Below are positions 1 to 7,774 of a stretch of 64,000 bases of DNA, one piece after another. A program made the position numbers and the translations under genes. The first letter of the stretch is position 1, and every line of letters begins with the position of its first letter. The stretch covers positions 3,441,046-3,505,045 of the forward strand of contig NZ_CH672413.1 of assembly GCF_000152705.1 (NCBI RefSeq). Direction: 5' to 3'. The notes under the pieces are model-generated. The model did not search any database and was not told the origin of the DNA. It saw only the letters and a list, made by a program, of their open reading frames with translations. The stretch is from Janibacter sp. HTCC2649 (lineage in GTDB: Bacteria > Actinomycetota > Actinomycetes > Actinomycetales > Dermatophilaceae).

Positions 1-625
1 GCGTGCGCTCAGGGCCCAAAGCAACGAAGAACTGGTTCACGGTCTCCTTCCGGGCCCGCGATCCCACCCACACCAATCGACCGGTGTCGTGGTCGACGAC
101 AACCACCAGGTAGCGGCGACCACGCCGGTAGGCCACCTCGTCAATCCCGATCCGGCGCAATCCATCCAAGCCATCGCTGCCGCTGGCCGCGCGGCGATCG
201 GCGAGCACCCGCGTCACGATCGAACCGATGGTGCGCCACGCACATCGCAGGAGCGTGGTCACCGCCGTGATCGACATCTGCGTGGCGGCCCAGGCCGCCA
301 TGTCTTCGAACGCCGTGGTGTGCCTGGCCCCGTGCCGAGCCCACGGCACCCACGCGACCACGACCCCATGCTCACGGCAGCTCACCCGAGGGATCCGTGC
401 GTGGACAAACACGCGTCGACGATCCCAATCCAAGCCACGCCATCGCCGTTGCCGACCACGGTCATAGCGCGGACACCGCCGCCGGCAATGTGGACACCGC
501 TGCCGCGACCCGAACCTCGTGCGTGCCCGAACGAGCACAACGCCCTCGACCAATTCGGCCCCATCGACGACCACCTCGGAGGGGGCGAACCCGCACACCT
601 GACCGATTACCCTCGTACTGAGCAC
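1..625 (-). CDS. ISL3-family transposase, 5' part only (runs off left edge)
   Basis: DDE transposase that cuts and rejoins IS ends. Reading the minus strand from a GTG at 625 gives about 208 codons before the window edge. The protein has an N-terminal zinc-ribbon region (CPHCRRRCPRYDRGRQ), a basic RRWRGLDW stretch, a C-rEHG element, a helix-turn-helix region, then IGIDEVAYRRGRRY, which carries the first catalytic Asp of the ISL3 DDE domain. The second Asp and Glu lie outside the window. No frameshift is visible in the part present. The start is uncertain because an AAGGG sequence lies about 14 nt upstream of the GTG. Family assignment is from motif order; I cannot name the exact IS. Confidence 0.85.
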   Translation of the reverse strand, partial: MLSTRVIGQVCGFAPSEVVVDGAELVEGVVLVRARTRFGSRQRCPHCRRRCPRYDRGRQRRWRGLDWDRRRVFVHARIPRVSCREHGVVVAWVPWARHGARHTTAFEDMAAWAATQMSITAVTTLLRCAWRTIGSIVTRVLADRRAASGSDGLDGLRRIGIDEVAYRRGRRYLVVVVDHDTGRLVWVGSRARKETVNQFFVALGPERT

Positions 626-699
626 GCTGCCGCGATCCCTTCATTCTCGTTCCTAGACAGTCGAGAACTTAGGCCGCAGCAGCGTGCTCACTCACGTTT

Positions 700-728
700 A
701 CGACCCACACCAACAGCAGGAGAGCCCC
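700..728. repeat. Probable terminal inverted repeat of the ISL3 element
   Basis: Read on the minus strand, the element seems to begin at 728 with GGGGCTCTCCTGCTGTTGG, the GGnTCT-type end usual for ISL3 elements, about 100 bp before the transposase start. The other end is outside the window, so the inverted repeat cannot be confirmed. Confidence 0.4.
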
Positions 729-751
729 TATTGGGTGGGTTTGGGACGAGG
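727..751. repeat. Partial copy of palindromic repeat family A, abutting the IS end
   Basis: The 25 bases directly beside the ISL3 end (core TATTGGGTG, then GGGACGAGG) match the reverse complement of the left half of the palindrome at 8981-9013 at about 22 of 25 positions. Only half of the palindrome is visible because the IS interrupts it. This suggests the IS inserted into a family A repeat. Confidence 0.5.
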
Positions 752-770
752 CGCGCGGGTCGGGTTCGAG

Positions 771-1097
771 TCAGGCCGACTTGGCGGACGAGCCTGAGGT
801 CGTCGACGAGCTGCTGCTGGTCGAGGAGCTCTTGGACGAGTCGCTCGAGCTGGAGCCGCTCGAGCTGCCCGAGTCGGACGAGCTGCTGCTCGAGGCCGCC
901 GGGGTGCTGCTGCTCGCGGCTGCGCGCGAGTCGGTGCGATAGAAACCGCCGCCCTTGAAGACGACTCCGACGGAGTTGAAGACCTTGCGGAGGGACCCGT
1001 CGCACTCGGGGCAGATCGAGAGCGAGTCCTCGCTGAACGACTGCACGACCTCGAAACGGTGGTCGCATTCGCGACACGCGTAGGCGTACGTGGGCAC
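771..1097 (-). CDS. ruc: FmdB-type zinc-ribbon protein with Ser-rich tail (Ruc-like redox chaperone)
   Basis: The 108-residue protein has an N-terminal FmdB zinc ribbon with two Cys pairs (CREC at 8-11, CPEC at 29-32), the conserved VGVVFKGGGFYRTDS segment, and from about residue 60 a nearly pure Ser/Thr/Ala tail. This matches Rv0991c (Ruc) of M. tuberculosis, a cytosolic chaperone whose zinc-bound cysteines sense oxidation and whose tail is disordered. The GTG start at 1097 is set by AGGAGG six bases upstream (complement of 1104-1109); longer in-frame versions lack the family N-terminus MPTYxYxC. It lies in the same general block as 5-FCL, galU and moeA, as in mycobacteria. Function rests on homology and synteny. 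Confidence 0.85.
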   Translation of the reverse strand: MPTYAYACRECDHRFEVVQSFSEDSLSICPECDGSLRKVFNSVGVVFKGGGFYRTDSRAAASSSTPAASSSSSSDSGSSSGSSSSDSSKSSSTSSSSSTTSGSSAKSA

Positions 1098-1161
1098 GGG
1101 TTTCCTCCTGGGCACTGCGGGATGAGCGCTTCCAAGGATACGGAACGCCAAGGGATGCTCA

Positions 1162-1197
1162 GGTATGCCGCCCACGCACCGAGCCATCCGGCATACC
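1162..1197. terminator. Hairpin formed by an inverted pair of the GTATGCCG octamer
   Basis: GGTATGCCG at 1162-1170 pairs perfectly with CGGCATACC at 1189-1197 across an 18-nt loop. It lies downstream of the antiporter and upstream of ruc, both on the minus strand. No T-tract follows, so terminator function is inference. Confidence 0.45.
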
Positions 1198-1240
1198 GGA
1201 TCGTCGTTCTTGGGTCTGCGGCTCACCAGCATGCGCGACG

Positions 1241-1348
1241 TATTTTCTGCGCGCCTGGCGCCCGCCGCGCAGATCCTGACCCGCCGCGCCCCCATGGGAG
1301 TGCGGCGGGCCACGTTGTGCGCCTCTCGCGCCAGCCGCGCAGAAGATA
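1241..1348. repeat. 108-bp imperfect inverted repeat centred on CCATGG
   Basis: The two arms, read towards the centre at 1294/1295, begin TATTTTCTGCGCGCCTGGCGC and TATCTTCTGCGCGGCTGGCGC in 5'-3' sense on opposite strands, diverge for about 20 bases, then pair again through CCCGCCGC next to the central CCATGG. It occupies the 285-bp spacer between the antiporter and ruc. It could be a structured RNA, a MITE-like remnant or a processed leader. No protein is supported here. Confidence 0.6.
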
Positions 1349-1382
1349 GAGCGCGCAGACGCAAGGGAGAATCGGGACCGGC

Positions 1383-2984
1383 TCAGGTGGTGGGAGGCGG
1401 TCCGGAGGGTGACCAGCCGGCGAGGCGACCGCCGCGACTGACGGCATACAGGCGCTTCTCGACCTGGGCGCGCACGGCAGCAGGCGTGACGACGAGCAGC
1501 TGGTCCCCGCGGCGCAACGGGGTCGTCTCCTTGGGGACGAACGAGACGCCGTCGCGCACGATGAGCGCCACGTTGACGCCCGTGGGGAGCCTCAGCTCAT
1601 AGACCTGGACGCCCGAGAGGCGCGACGTCGGGCCGACGGATACCTCGATGAGGTGGGCGCCGATGTCGTCGAAGGCCGTCGTCTCGAGCGTGAGGTCGAC
1701 AGAGTGGTGGGAGTTGTCGAGCCCCAGTCGGTGCGCGACCCACGGCAGCGTCGGCGCCTGGACGAGCGTGAAGATGATGACGAGGACGAAGACGAGGTTG
1801 AAGATGCCCTCGGTGCCCTCGGTGCCGACGGTCAGCGGCACTGTCGCCAGGACGACGGGCACCGCACCGCGCAGTCCCGCCCACGACAGGAACGCCTGGG
1901 CGCGCCACCCCATCCTGAAGGGCGCGGTCGCGACGATCACCGACAACGGTCGCGCCACGAGGAGGAGGACGAGGCCGAGCACGAGGGCCGGGATCAGTTG
2001 CGACGGGAAGCCGGCCGGGTCGGCGAGCAACCCGAGCAGGACGAAGAGGCCGATTTGCGCGAGCCAACCGAGCGCCGTCGAGAACCCGAGGACGGACGCC
2101 CGGTGGGGGAGGCCCATGTTGCCGAGCACGAGGGACGCGAGGTAGCAGGCGATGAACCCGGACGCGTGGACGACATCGGCGGCGGCGTAGGCGAGCACCG
2201 AGATGGTGACGACCCCGATGGCGAACAGGGCTGAGGAGCCGCCGGCCACGCGCGCCATGAGTCGCCCCCCGAGCCACCCGACGGCCAGTCCGATGGCCGA
2301 ACCGATGACGAGTTCGGAGACGACGGTGAGGACGATGTGCCCCACCGACAGCCTCCCAGAACTCGCAGTCTGCAGGGCAAAGGCGGTCACGAGGATGACC
2401 ACGGGGGCGTCATTGAACCCCGACTCGGCCTCGAGCATGCCGCTGATCCGGCGCGGCAACGGGACCCTGCGGAGGACGGCGAAGACGGCGGCGGCGTCGG
2501 TCGAGGCGAGGATCGCGCCGATGAGCAGGGCGATATTCCATGTCATGTCGAGGACGAAGTGGGCGGCCACGGCAACGACCGCGATCGACACGACGACGCC
2601 CACGGTCGCGAGGGCTGCGGCCGGGGCGAGCGACCCCTTGATCGAGTCCCACTTCGTCGTGACACCACCCTCGGTGAGGATGAGGACGAGGGCGGCGTAG
2701 CCGAGAACCTGCGTGAGCTCCTCGTCGGAGAAGTCGATCCCGAAGCCTCGGTTGCCGAGCGCGAGACCGATGCCGAGGTAGATGAGCAGCGACGGCAGCC
2801 CCGAACGGGTCGAGAGCCGCACCGCCGCGATGGCGGTGATGAGGACCGCCGTGCCGATGAGCAGCGCCACCGACAAGGCGTGCAGGTCGCCGGACTCGGC
2901 AGCGGCCAAAGTCTGCGTGACCGAGTCGACGACTGTGCCGGGGGCACCACTGAGAGCGCGCGGCATACCCAGGGTGTCGATCAC
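1383..2984 (-). CDS. Potassium/proton-type antiporter, CPA1 family, with RCK_C domain
   Basis: Inner-membrane monovalent cation/H+ exchanger of 533 residues. About a dozen hydrophobic helices fill residues 40-430. The CPA1 signature ESGFNDAPVVI, with the Asp used for ion exchange, is in the middle, and a cytoplasmic TrkA-C/RCK_C domain (about residues 440-520) suggests ligand gating of a K+-linked exchanger. The start is a GTG at 2984; an ATG seven codons in (MPRALSG) is possible. It is transcribed towards ruc and away from the penicillin-acylase gene, with a 47-bp divergent spacer. Ion specificity cannot be read from the sequence. Confidence 0.85.
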   Translation of the reverse strand: MIDTLGMPRALSGAPGTVVDSVTQTLAAAESGDLHALSVALLIGTAVLITAIAAVRLSTRSGLPSLLIYLGIGLALGNRGFGIDFSDEELTQVLGYAALVLILTEGGVTTKWDSIKGSLAPAAALATVGVVVSIAVVAVAAHFVLDMTWNIALLIGAILASTDAAAVFAVLRRVPLPRRISGMLEAESGFNDAPVVILVTAFALQTASSGRLSVGHIVLTVVSELVIGSAIGLAVGWLGGRLMARVAGGSSALFAIGVVTISVLAYAAADVVHASGFIACYLASLVLGNMGLPHRASVLGFSTALGWLAQIGLFVLLGLLADPAGFPSQLIPALVLGLVLLLVARPLSVIVATAPFRMGWRAQAFLSWAGLRGAVPVVLATVPLTVGTEGTEGIFNLVFVLVIIFTLVQAPTLPWVAHRLGLDNSHHSVDLTLETTAFDDIGAHLIEVSVGPTSRLSGVQVYELRLPTGVNVALIVRDGVSFVPKETTPLRRGDQLLVVTPAAVRAQVEKRLYAVSRGGRLAGWSPSGPPPTT

Positions 2985-3031
2985 GGCCCGTCCTCGCTCG
3001 TCGTCTCGCCTGACTGTCCTAGTCTCGCAGG

Positions 3032-5701
3032 GTGACTTCCCACCGTGTTGCCCGACGGGTGGCCTACGCCGTCATCGGCGTCCTTGCCGTGACAGCCCTC
3101 GTCCTCTCGATCGTCGGCGTCTCCCTCGTCCGACGGTCCTTCCCGCAGACCGAGGGCGAGATCACCATCGCCGGTCTGAGCGGCAAGGTGGACGTCCTGC
3201 GCGACGAGCACGGTGTGCCCCAGATCTACGGCGACAGCCTCACCGACATCGCCAAGGCGCAGGGCTTCGTCCACGCCCAGGACCGCTTCTTCGAGATGGA
3301 CCTGCGCCGGCACGTGACGTCCGGCCGCCTCTCCGAGCTCGTGGGCGACGCCGGGATCGAGACCGACAAGGTCATCCGCACCATGGGCTGGCGGCGCATC
3401 GCCGAGGCCGAGCTGCCGACGCTGGAGCCGTCGACGCGGACCTACCTCCAGGCCTACGCGGACGGGGTCAACGCCTACCTGCGCGGACGCTCGCCGTCGC
3501 AGGCGTCACTCGAGTACGTCGTCCTCGGCACGAGCGTCAAGGACTACCGCATCGAGGACTGGACACCGGCCGACTCGATCGCGTGGCTCAAGGCGATGGC
3601 GTGGGACCTGCGCGGCGACTACTCCGACGAGCTCGCCCGCGCCCGCCTCTCGACGCGCATCTCCCCGGCGCAGATCGCCGAACTCTACCCGCCCTACGAC
3701 CTCGCGAAGCAGCCGATCCTTTCGCCGGAGGACTGGCGTCCCTCGGCCGGGCAGCCGCAGCAGTCCTCCGCCGTCCCGTCCGCGCTGAGCGCGAGCGCAC
3801 CCGCGTCTTCGCTCGTGGCCAAGGACGGTGCCGCGGGCACCGTCACCAGCCCTTCGGCGCAGCGGGCGTATGCCGCGGTCGGACGCGCGCTCGACTCCGT
3901 GCCTGCCCTTCTGGGTCGCGGTGACGGCATCGGCTCCAACTCCTGGGTCGTGGGGCCAGGCAAGTCCGCGACGGGAAAGCCGCTGCTGGCCAACGATCCG
4001 CACCTCAGCCCCGGTCAGCCCGGGATCTGGTACCAGGTCGGACTGCACTGCCGCTCGACCTCGACGCAGTGTCCGCTCGACGTCTCCGGCTTCTCGTTCT
4101 CCGGGGTGCCCGGCGTGGTGATCGGCCACAACAACAGGATCTCGTGGGGCTTCACCAACCTCGGGCCGGATGTCAGCGACTTCTACCTCGAGAAGCTCGA
4201 CGGCGATCGCGCGTTGCGCGGTGACGCCTGGGAGCTGCTCACCACGCGGCGCGAGGTCATCAAGGTCGCGGGGGCGGCCGACGAGACGATCACGGTGAGG
4301 TCGACCCGCCACGGACCGCTCATGTCGGACGTCATCGACAACGTCGACGATGCCGGCGAGCGCTCGCCTGTGCCGCCGTCCCAGGGTCCGGCGACTCCCG
4401 GCCAGGACTATGCCGTGTCGATGGCCTGGACCGGCCTGCGCCCGAGCAAGACGGCCGATGCGATCTTCGCGATCAACGTGGCCCAGAACTTCGGCGAGTT
4501 CCGCGAGGCGGCCAAGTCGTTCGCGGTCCCGGCCCAGAACCTCGTCTATGCCGACATCGACGGCCACATCGGCTACCAGGCTCCGGGCCAGATACCGGTG
4601 CGGGTCTCGGCCTTCCCCGGGTCACCTCCCGGCTACTGGCCCGCCCCGGGCTGGGACGAGTCCTTTGACTGGCAGGGCGACGTGCCGTTCGAGTCGATGC
4701 CGACCTCCCTCGACCCGGTCGAGGGGTTCATCGTCGCGGCGAACCAGGCCGTCACGGCGAGCACCACCCCGTTCCTCACGACCCAGTGGGACTACGGCTA
4801 CCGCGCCCAACGCATCCGCGACCTCATCGGCAGGGCCACCGAGGGCGGGGGCAAGATCTCGGTGCAGAAGATGGCGGACATGCAGATGGACTCCCGCAAC
4901 GAGTTCGCGCCGACTCTCATCAAGGCCCTGCTCTCCGTGCCCCTGGGTGACGCCAACGACTCCGACCAGGAGGTCGCCTTCACCCGCGAGGCACAGGACC
5001 TGCTGCGCGACTGGGACCACTCGACGCCAGCCGATGACTCCAGCGCGGGTGCCGCCGCGGCGTACTACAACGCGGTCTGGGCCAACCTCCTCCGGTTGCT
5101 CTTCGACGACGAGGTGCCCGAGGACCTCCAGGCCAACGGCGGCAGTCGCTACATGGCGGCGGTCGGACGCCTCCTCGCGAACCCCAAGAGCGCCTGGTGG
5201 GACAACCGGCAGACCGCCGGCATCACCGAGGGCCGCGACGAGATCCTGCGCCAGGCCCAGGTCGAGGCCCGCCTCGAGCTCACCAAGCGGCTCGGCAAGG
5301 ACCCCGACGACTGGCGCTGGGGGTCGCTGCACACCCTGGAGCTCAAGCACCAGGTCCTCGGCGGCGACACCGTCCCGGGCATCGTGCGCAGCATCTTCAA
5401 CCGCGGCGGCTTCGAGATGCCCGGCGGCTCGGCCATCGTCGACGCCAACGGCTGGGACGCGAGCCTGGGCTACGAGACCAACTGGGCGCCGTCGATGCGC
5501 ATGGTCGTCGACCTCGGAGGCCTCGACCGCTCGACGTGGGTCAACCAGACCGGCGCCAGCGGGCACGCCTTCAACGGGCACTACGACGACCAGACGGAGG
5601 ACTGGGTCAAGGGGCGGCAGAACCCGTGGCCCTTCACCGAGAAGGCCGTTCGTGAGGCGGCCGAGGACGAGCTGACTCTCGTCCCCGGTCGGTCGAGCTG
5701 A
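3032..5701 (+). CDS. Penicillin acylase family protein (Ntn hydrolase), membrane-anchored
   Basis: Self-processing N-terminal-nucleophile amidohydrolase of 889 residues. One N-terminal membrane segment (about residues 12-32) anchors or exports it. The alpha part carries the family elements DEHGVPQIYG and QGFVHAQDRFFEMDL. The autocleavage site lies in DGIGSNSWVVG, which makes Ser302 the new N-terminal nucleophile of the beta subunit, followed by LANDPHL and GHNNRISWGFTN. Starts at GTG 3032. Homologues hydrolyse penicillins, acyl-homoserine lactones or other N-acyl amides, and the substrate cannot be told here. A 4-bp gap separates it from the convergent 5-FCL gene. Confidence 0.9.
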   Translation: MTSHRVARRVAYAVIGVLAVTALVLSIVGVSLVRRSFPQTEGEITIAGLSGKVDVLRDEHGVPQIYGDSLTDIAKAQGFVHAQDRFFEMDLRRHVTSGRLSELVGDAGIETDKVIRTMGWRRIAEAELPTLEPSTRTYLQAYADGVNAYLRGRSPSQASLEYVVLGTSVKDYRIEDWTPADSIAWLKAMAWDLRGDYSDELARARLSTRISPAQIAELYPPYDLAKQPILSPEDWRPSAGQPQQSSAVPSALSASAPASSLVAKDGAAGTVTSPSAQRAYAAVGRALDSVPALLGRGDGIGSNSWVVGPGKSATGKPLLANDPHLSPGQPGIWYQVGLHCRSTSTQCPLDVSGFSFSGVPGVVIGHNNRISWGFTNLGPDVSDFYLEKLDGDRALRGDAWELLTTRREVIKVAGAADETITVRSTRHGPLMSDVIDNVDDAGERSPVPPSQGPATPGQDYAVSMAWTGLRPSKTADAIFAINVAQNFGEFREAAKSFAVPAQNLVYADIDGHIGYQAPGQIPVRVSAFPGSPPGYWPAPGWDESFDWQGDVPFESMPTSLDPVEGFIVAANQAVTASTTPFLTTQWDYGYRAQRIRDLIGRATEGGGKISVQKMADMQMDSRNEFAPTLIKALLSVPLGDANDSDQEVAFTREAQDLLRDWDHSTPADDSSAGAAAAYYNAVWANLLRLLFDDEVPEDLQANGGSRYMAAVGRLLANPKSAWWDNRQTAGITEGRDEILRQAQVEARLELTKRLGKDPDDWRWGSLHTLELKHQVLGGDTVPGIVRSIFNRGGFEMPGGSAIVDANGWDASLGYETNWAPSMRMVVDLGGLDRSTWVNQTGASGHAFNGHYDDQTEDWVKGRQNPWPFTEKAVREAAEDELTLVPGRSS

Positions 5702-5705
5702 CCGG

Positions 5706-6275
5706 TCACATCGCCTGCAGCCAGGTGATCCCGTCCACGGTGAGCATGCCGTGGACAGGGTGGTCGTGGTCGTAGCGGGGGAGTCGCACGCTGTGCACCT
5801 CACCGGGATGCAGGACGACGACGACCCGGGCGTCGGGGCGCAGCCGAACGAGCGCGCGGTCATAACTGCCGCCGCCGCGCCCGAGGCGCGTCCCGACGAG
5901 GTCGACCCCGAGGCCGGGAGTGAGGACGAGACCGGCGGCCGCAATCGAGTCGGGACCACGCGGCATACGCCGCTCGTCCTGGGCGTCGCACCAGTCAAGA
6001 TCGTTGTCCGCCAACGTGATGGGAACGATGACGCGTATGCCGTGTCCCACGAGGGCGTCGATCGTCGCCGCCGTGGGTGGCTCGGTCCGCAGGGCCTCGT
6101 AGGCCGCCACCGTGCCGCCCGGCGTGATGCCCAGGTCGCGCACGAGGTCGATGGCCCGGGCGGCGAGTGCGAGGTCGTCGGCGGCGCGGTCACGAGCGGC
6201 GGCGATCTCACGACGGGCAGCGAGCAACGTCGGGCGCAGGGCGGCCTTGTCCTGACTGACGCGGTCCTCTGTCAT
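5706..6275 (-). CDS. 5-formyltetrahydrofolate cyclo-ligase
   Basis: Cytosolic ATP-dependent enzyme converting 5-formyl-THF to 5,10-methenyl-THF, recycling a stored folate into one-carbon metabolism. The 189-residue protein has typical length, an N-terminal RRxI(A)AARDRAA helix, and the nucleotide-binding signature LGRGGGSYDR at residues 131-140 after TPGLGVDLVGTR. The ATG at 6275 begins MTEDRVSQ and sits at the end of a 17-bp tandem repeat that generates three upstream mini-ORFs (see 6264-6330). Divergent from the uridylyltransferase gene, as Rv0992c is from galU in M. tuberculosis. Confidence 0.93.
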   Translation of the reverse strand: MTEDRVSQDKAALRPTLLAARREIAAARDRAADDLALAARAIDLVRDLGITPGGTVAAYEALRTEPPTAATIDALVGHGIRVIVPITLADNDLDWCDAQDERRMPRGPDSIAAAGLVLTPGLGVDLVGTRLGRGGGSYDRALVRLRPDARVVVVLHPGEVHSVRLPRYDHDHPVHGMLTVDGITWLQAM

Positions 6276-6330
6276 TCACGGTCCTCAGTCATTCACGGTC
6301 CTGTGTCATTCACGGTCCTGGGTCATTCAC
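6264..6330 (-). repeat. 17-bp tandem repeat, four units, creating chained six-codon mini-ORFs
   Basis: On the minus strand ATG codons lie at 6326, 6309, 6292 and 6275, exactly 17 bp apart. The first three open ATG AC(C/A/T) (C/G)AG GAC CGT GAA TGA, encoding MTQDRE, MTQDRE and MTEDRE. Each TGA overlaps the next ATG as ATGA, and the last ATG is the 5-FCL start (MTEDRV...). Each internal ATG is preceded by AGGA about seven bases upstream. It is either slippage duplication of the start region or a translational-coupling leader. Confidence 0.9.
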
Positions 6331-6388
6331 ACAGTCTGGACGCAGACGCCACTGCAGGGGCACCGACCGGTCCCCTAGGGTGGCGACC

Positions 6389-7774
6389 ATGGGTGATGAC
6401 GGCCTCCGACGGGGCACTGACCTGATGCGTGTGCGTGGGGTGGATGAGCGGGCGGTCATGGCCTTCACCCGGTTCTACGCGATGCTCGAGGCAGACGCGA
6501 CCGGGCACATCCTCGAGGACACGATCGAGCCGCTCGGCACGGTCCACGCCCTCGAGGACATCGAGATCACCGACGCCGAGGCGCGTGAGGCCCTCGCGAC
6601 AACGGTCGTGCTGAAGCTCAATGGCGGCCTGGGCACGTCGATGGGCATCAGCGGGCCCAAGTCGGCACTGTCGGTGCGAGACGGGTTGAGCTTCCTCGAC
6701 ATCATCGCCCGGCAGGTGCTCGCGATCCGCAAGGAGTGCGACGTCGACCTGCCGGTCGTCTTCATGGACTCGTTCCGGACGCAGGACGAGACGCTCGAGA
6801 TCCTCGCGAAGCACGAGGGCCTCAAGCTCGACGGGTTGCCGCTCAGCTTCCTCCAGAGCGCCGAACCCAAGCTGCGTGCCGACGACCTGACTCCGGTGTC
6901 GTGGCCGACCGATCCCGAACTGGAGTGGTGCCCACCGGGACATGGGGATGTCTACATCGCGCTCCAGTCGAGTGGACTGCTGGACACGTTGCGCGAGAGG
7001 GGTTATCGCCACCTCTTCCTGTCCAACGCCGACAACCTCGGCTCCGTCTGCGACCCGCGGGTCCCGGCCTGGATGGCTGACGAGGACATTCCCTATGTCG
7101 CCGAGGTCTGCAAGCGGACCCGCAACGACCGCAAGGGCGGCCACCTCGCCCGGCGTCGCGAGGACGGGCGGCTCATCCTGCGCGACTCGGCCCAGGTGGC
7201 GCCGGGTGAGGAGGAGTTCTTCGCCGACAACGAGCGGCACGAGTTCTTCCATGTCAACAATCTGTGGATCGACCTCGACGTCCTCGCCACCACCCTCGCC
7301 GATCGGGCCGGCGTGCTCGAACTGCCGATCATCGTCAACCGCAAGACGGTCGATCCGACGGTCAAGGACTCGACGCCCGTGATCCAGATCGAGTCCTCCA
7401 TGGGCACGGCGATCGAGGTCTTCGAAGGATCGCAGGCCCTCTTCGTGCCGCGCGACCGCTTCCGTCCGGTGAAGACGACGAACGAGCTGCTGCTCGTGCG
7501 CTCGGACCTCTATGAGCTCGACGCTGCGAGCCAGGTGGTCTCGCTCATCGACCACGACGAACCGTTCATCGACCTCTCCAGCGACTTCAAGTTCATCCAG
7601 GACTTCGACCGGCACTTCCCGCACGGGGTCCCGTCGATCAGTGGAGCCCGCTCGCTCGTCGTCGACGGTGACGTGACGTTCGGGCGCGACGTGGTCTGTG
7701 TCGGTGACGTGAAGGTGCGCGCTGAGTCCCCGCGGGTCATTGACGACGGCGCCCGTCTCGAAGGCGATGCATGA
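6389..7774 (+). CDS. UTP--glucose-1-phosphate uridylyltransferase, eukaryotic-type UDPGP family
   Basis: Makes UDP-glucose from UTP and glucose-1-phosphate for cell-surface glycans. The protein (461 residues from ATG 6389; GTG 6380 would add three) carries the UDPGP nucleotide-binding loop LKLNGGLGTSMG at about residues 76-87, then SGPKSALSVRDG, FMDSFRTQDET, PPGHGDVY, the SNADNLG stretch and NNLWIDL. It occupies the syntenic position of galU between 5-FCL and moeA but belongs to the PF01704 family rather than the usual short bacterial GalU type. Its stop overlaps the moeA start (ATGA). Confidence 0.88.
   Translation: MGDDGLRRGTDLMRVRGVDERAVMAFTRFYAMLEADATGHILEDTIEPLGTVHALEDIEITDAEAREALATTVVLKLNGGLGTSMGISGPKSALSVRDGLSFLDIIARQVLAIRKECDVDLPVVFMDSFRTQDETLEILAKHEGLKLDGLPLSFLQSAEPKLRADDLTPVSWPTDPELEWCPPGHGDVYIALQSSGLLDTLRERGYRHLFLSNADNLGSVCDPRVPAWMADEDIPYVAEVCKRTRNDRKGGHLARRREDGRLILRDSAQVAPGEEEFFADNERHEFFHVNNLWIDLDVLATTLADRAGVLELPIIVNRKTVDPTVKDSTPVIQIESSMGTAIEVFEGSQALFVPRDRFRPVKTTNELLLVRSDLYELDAASQVVSLIDHDEPFIDLSSDFKFIQDFDRHFPHGVPSISGARSLVVDGDVTFGRDVVCVGDVKVRAESPRVIDDGARLEGDA

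Noticed and set aside
780-930. Repeated short units that look like a CRISPR or tandem-repeat array
   Set aside because: They are the Ser codons of the Ruc tail; unit length and spacing are irregular. No CRISPR array or cas gene occurs in the window.
3032-5701. Antibiotic resistance or biosynthesis locus
   Set aside because: Penicillin-acylase homologues are common and mostly act on other amides; no beta-lactam or other biosynthetic genes are near.
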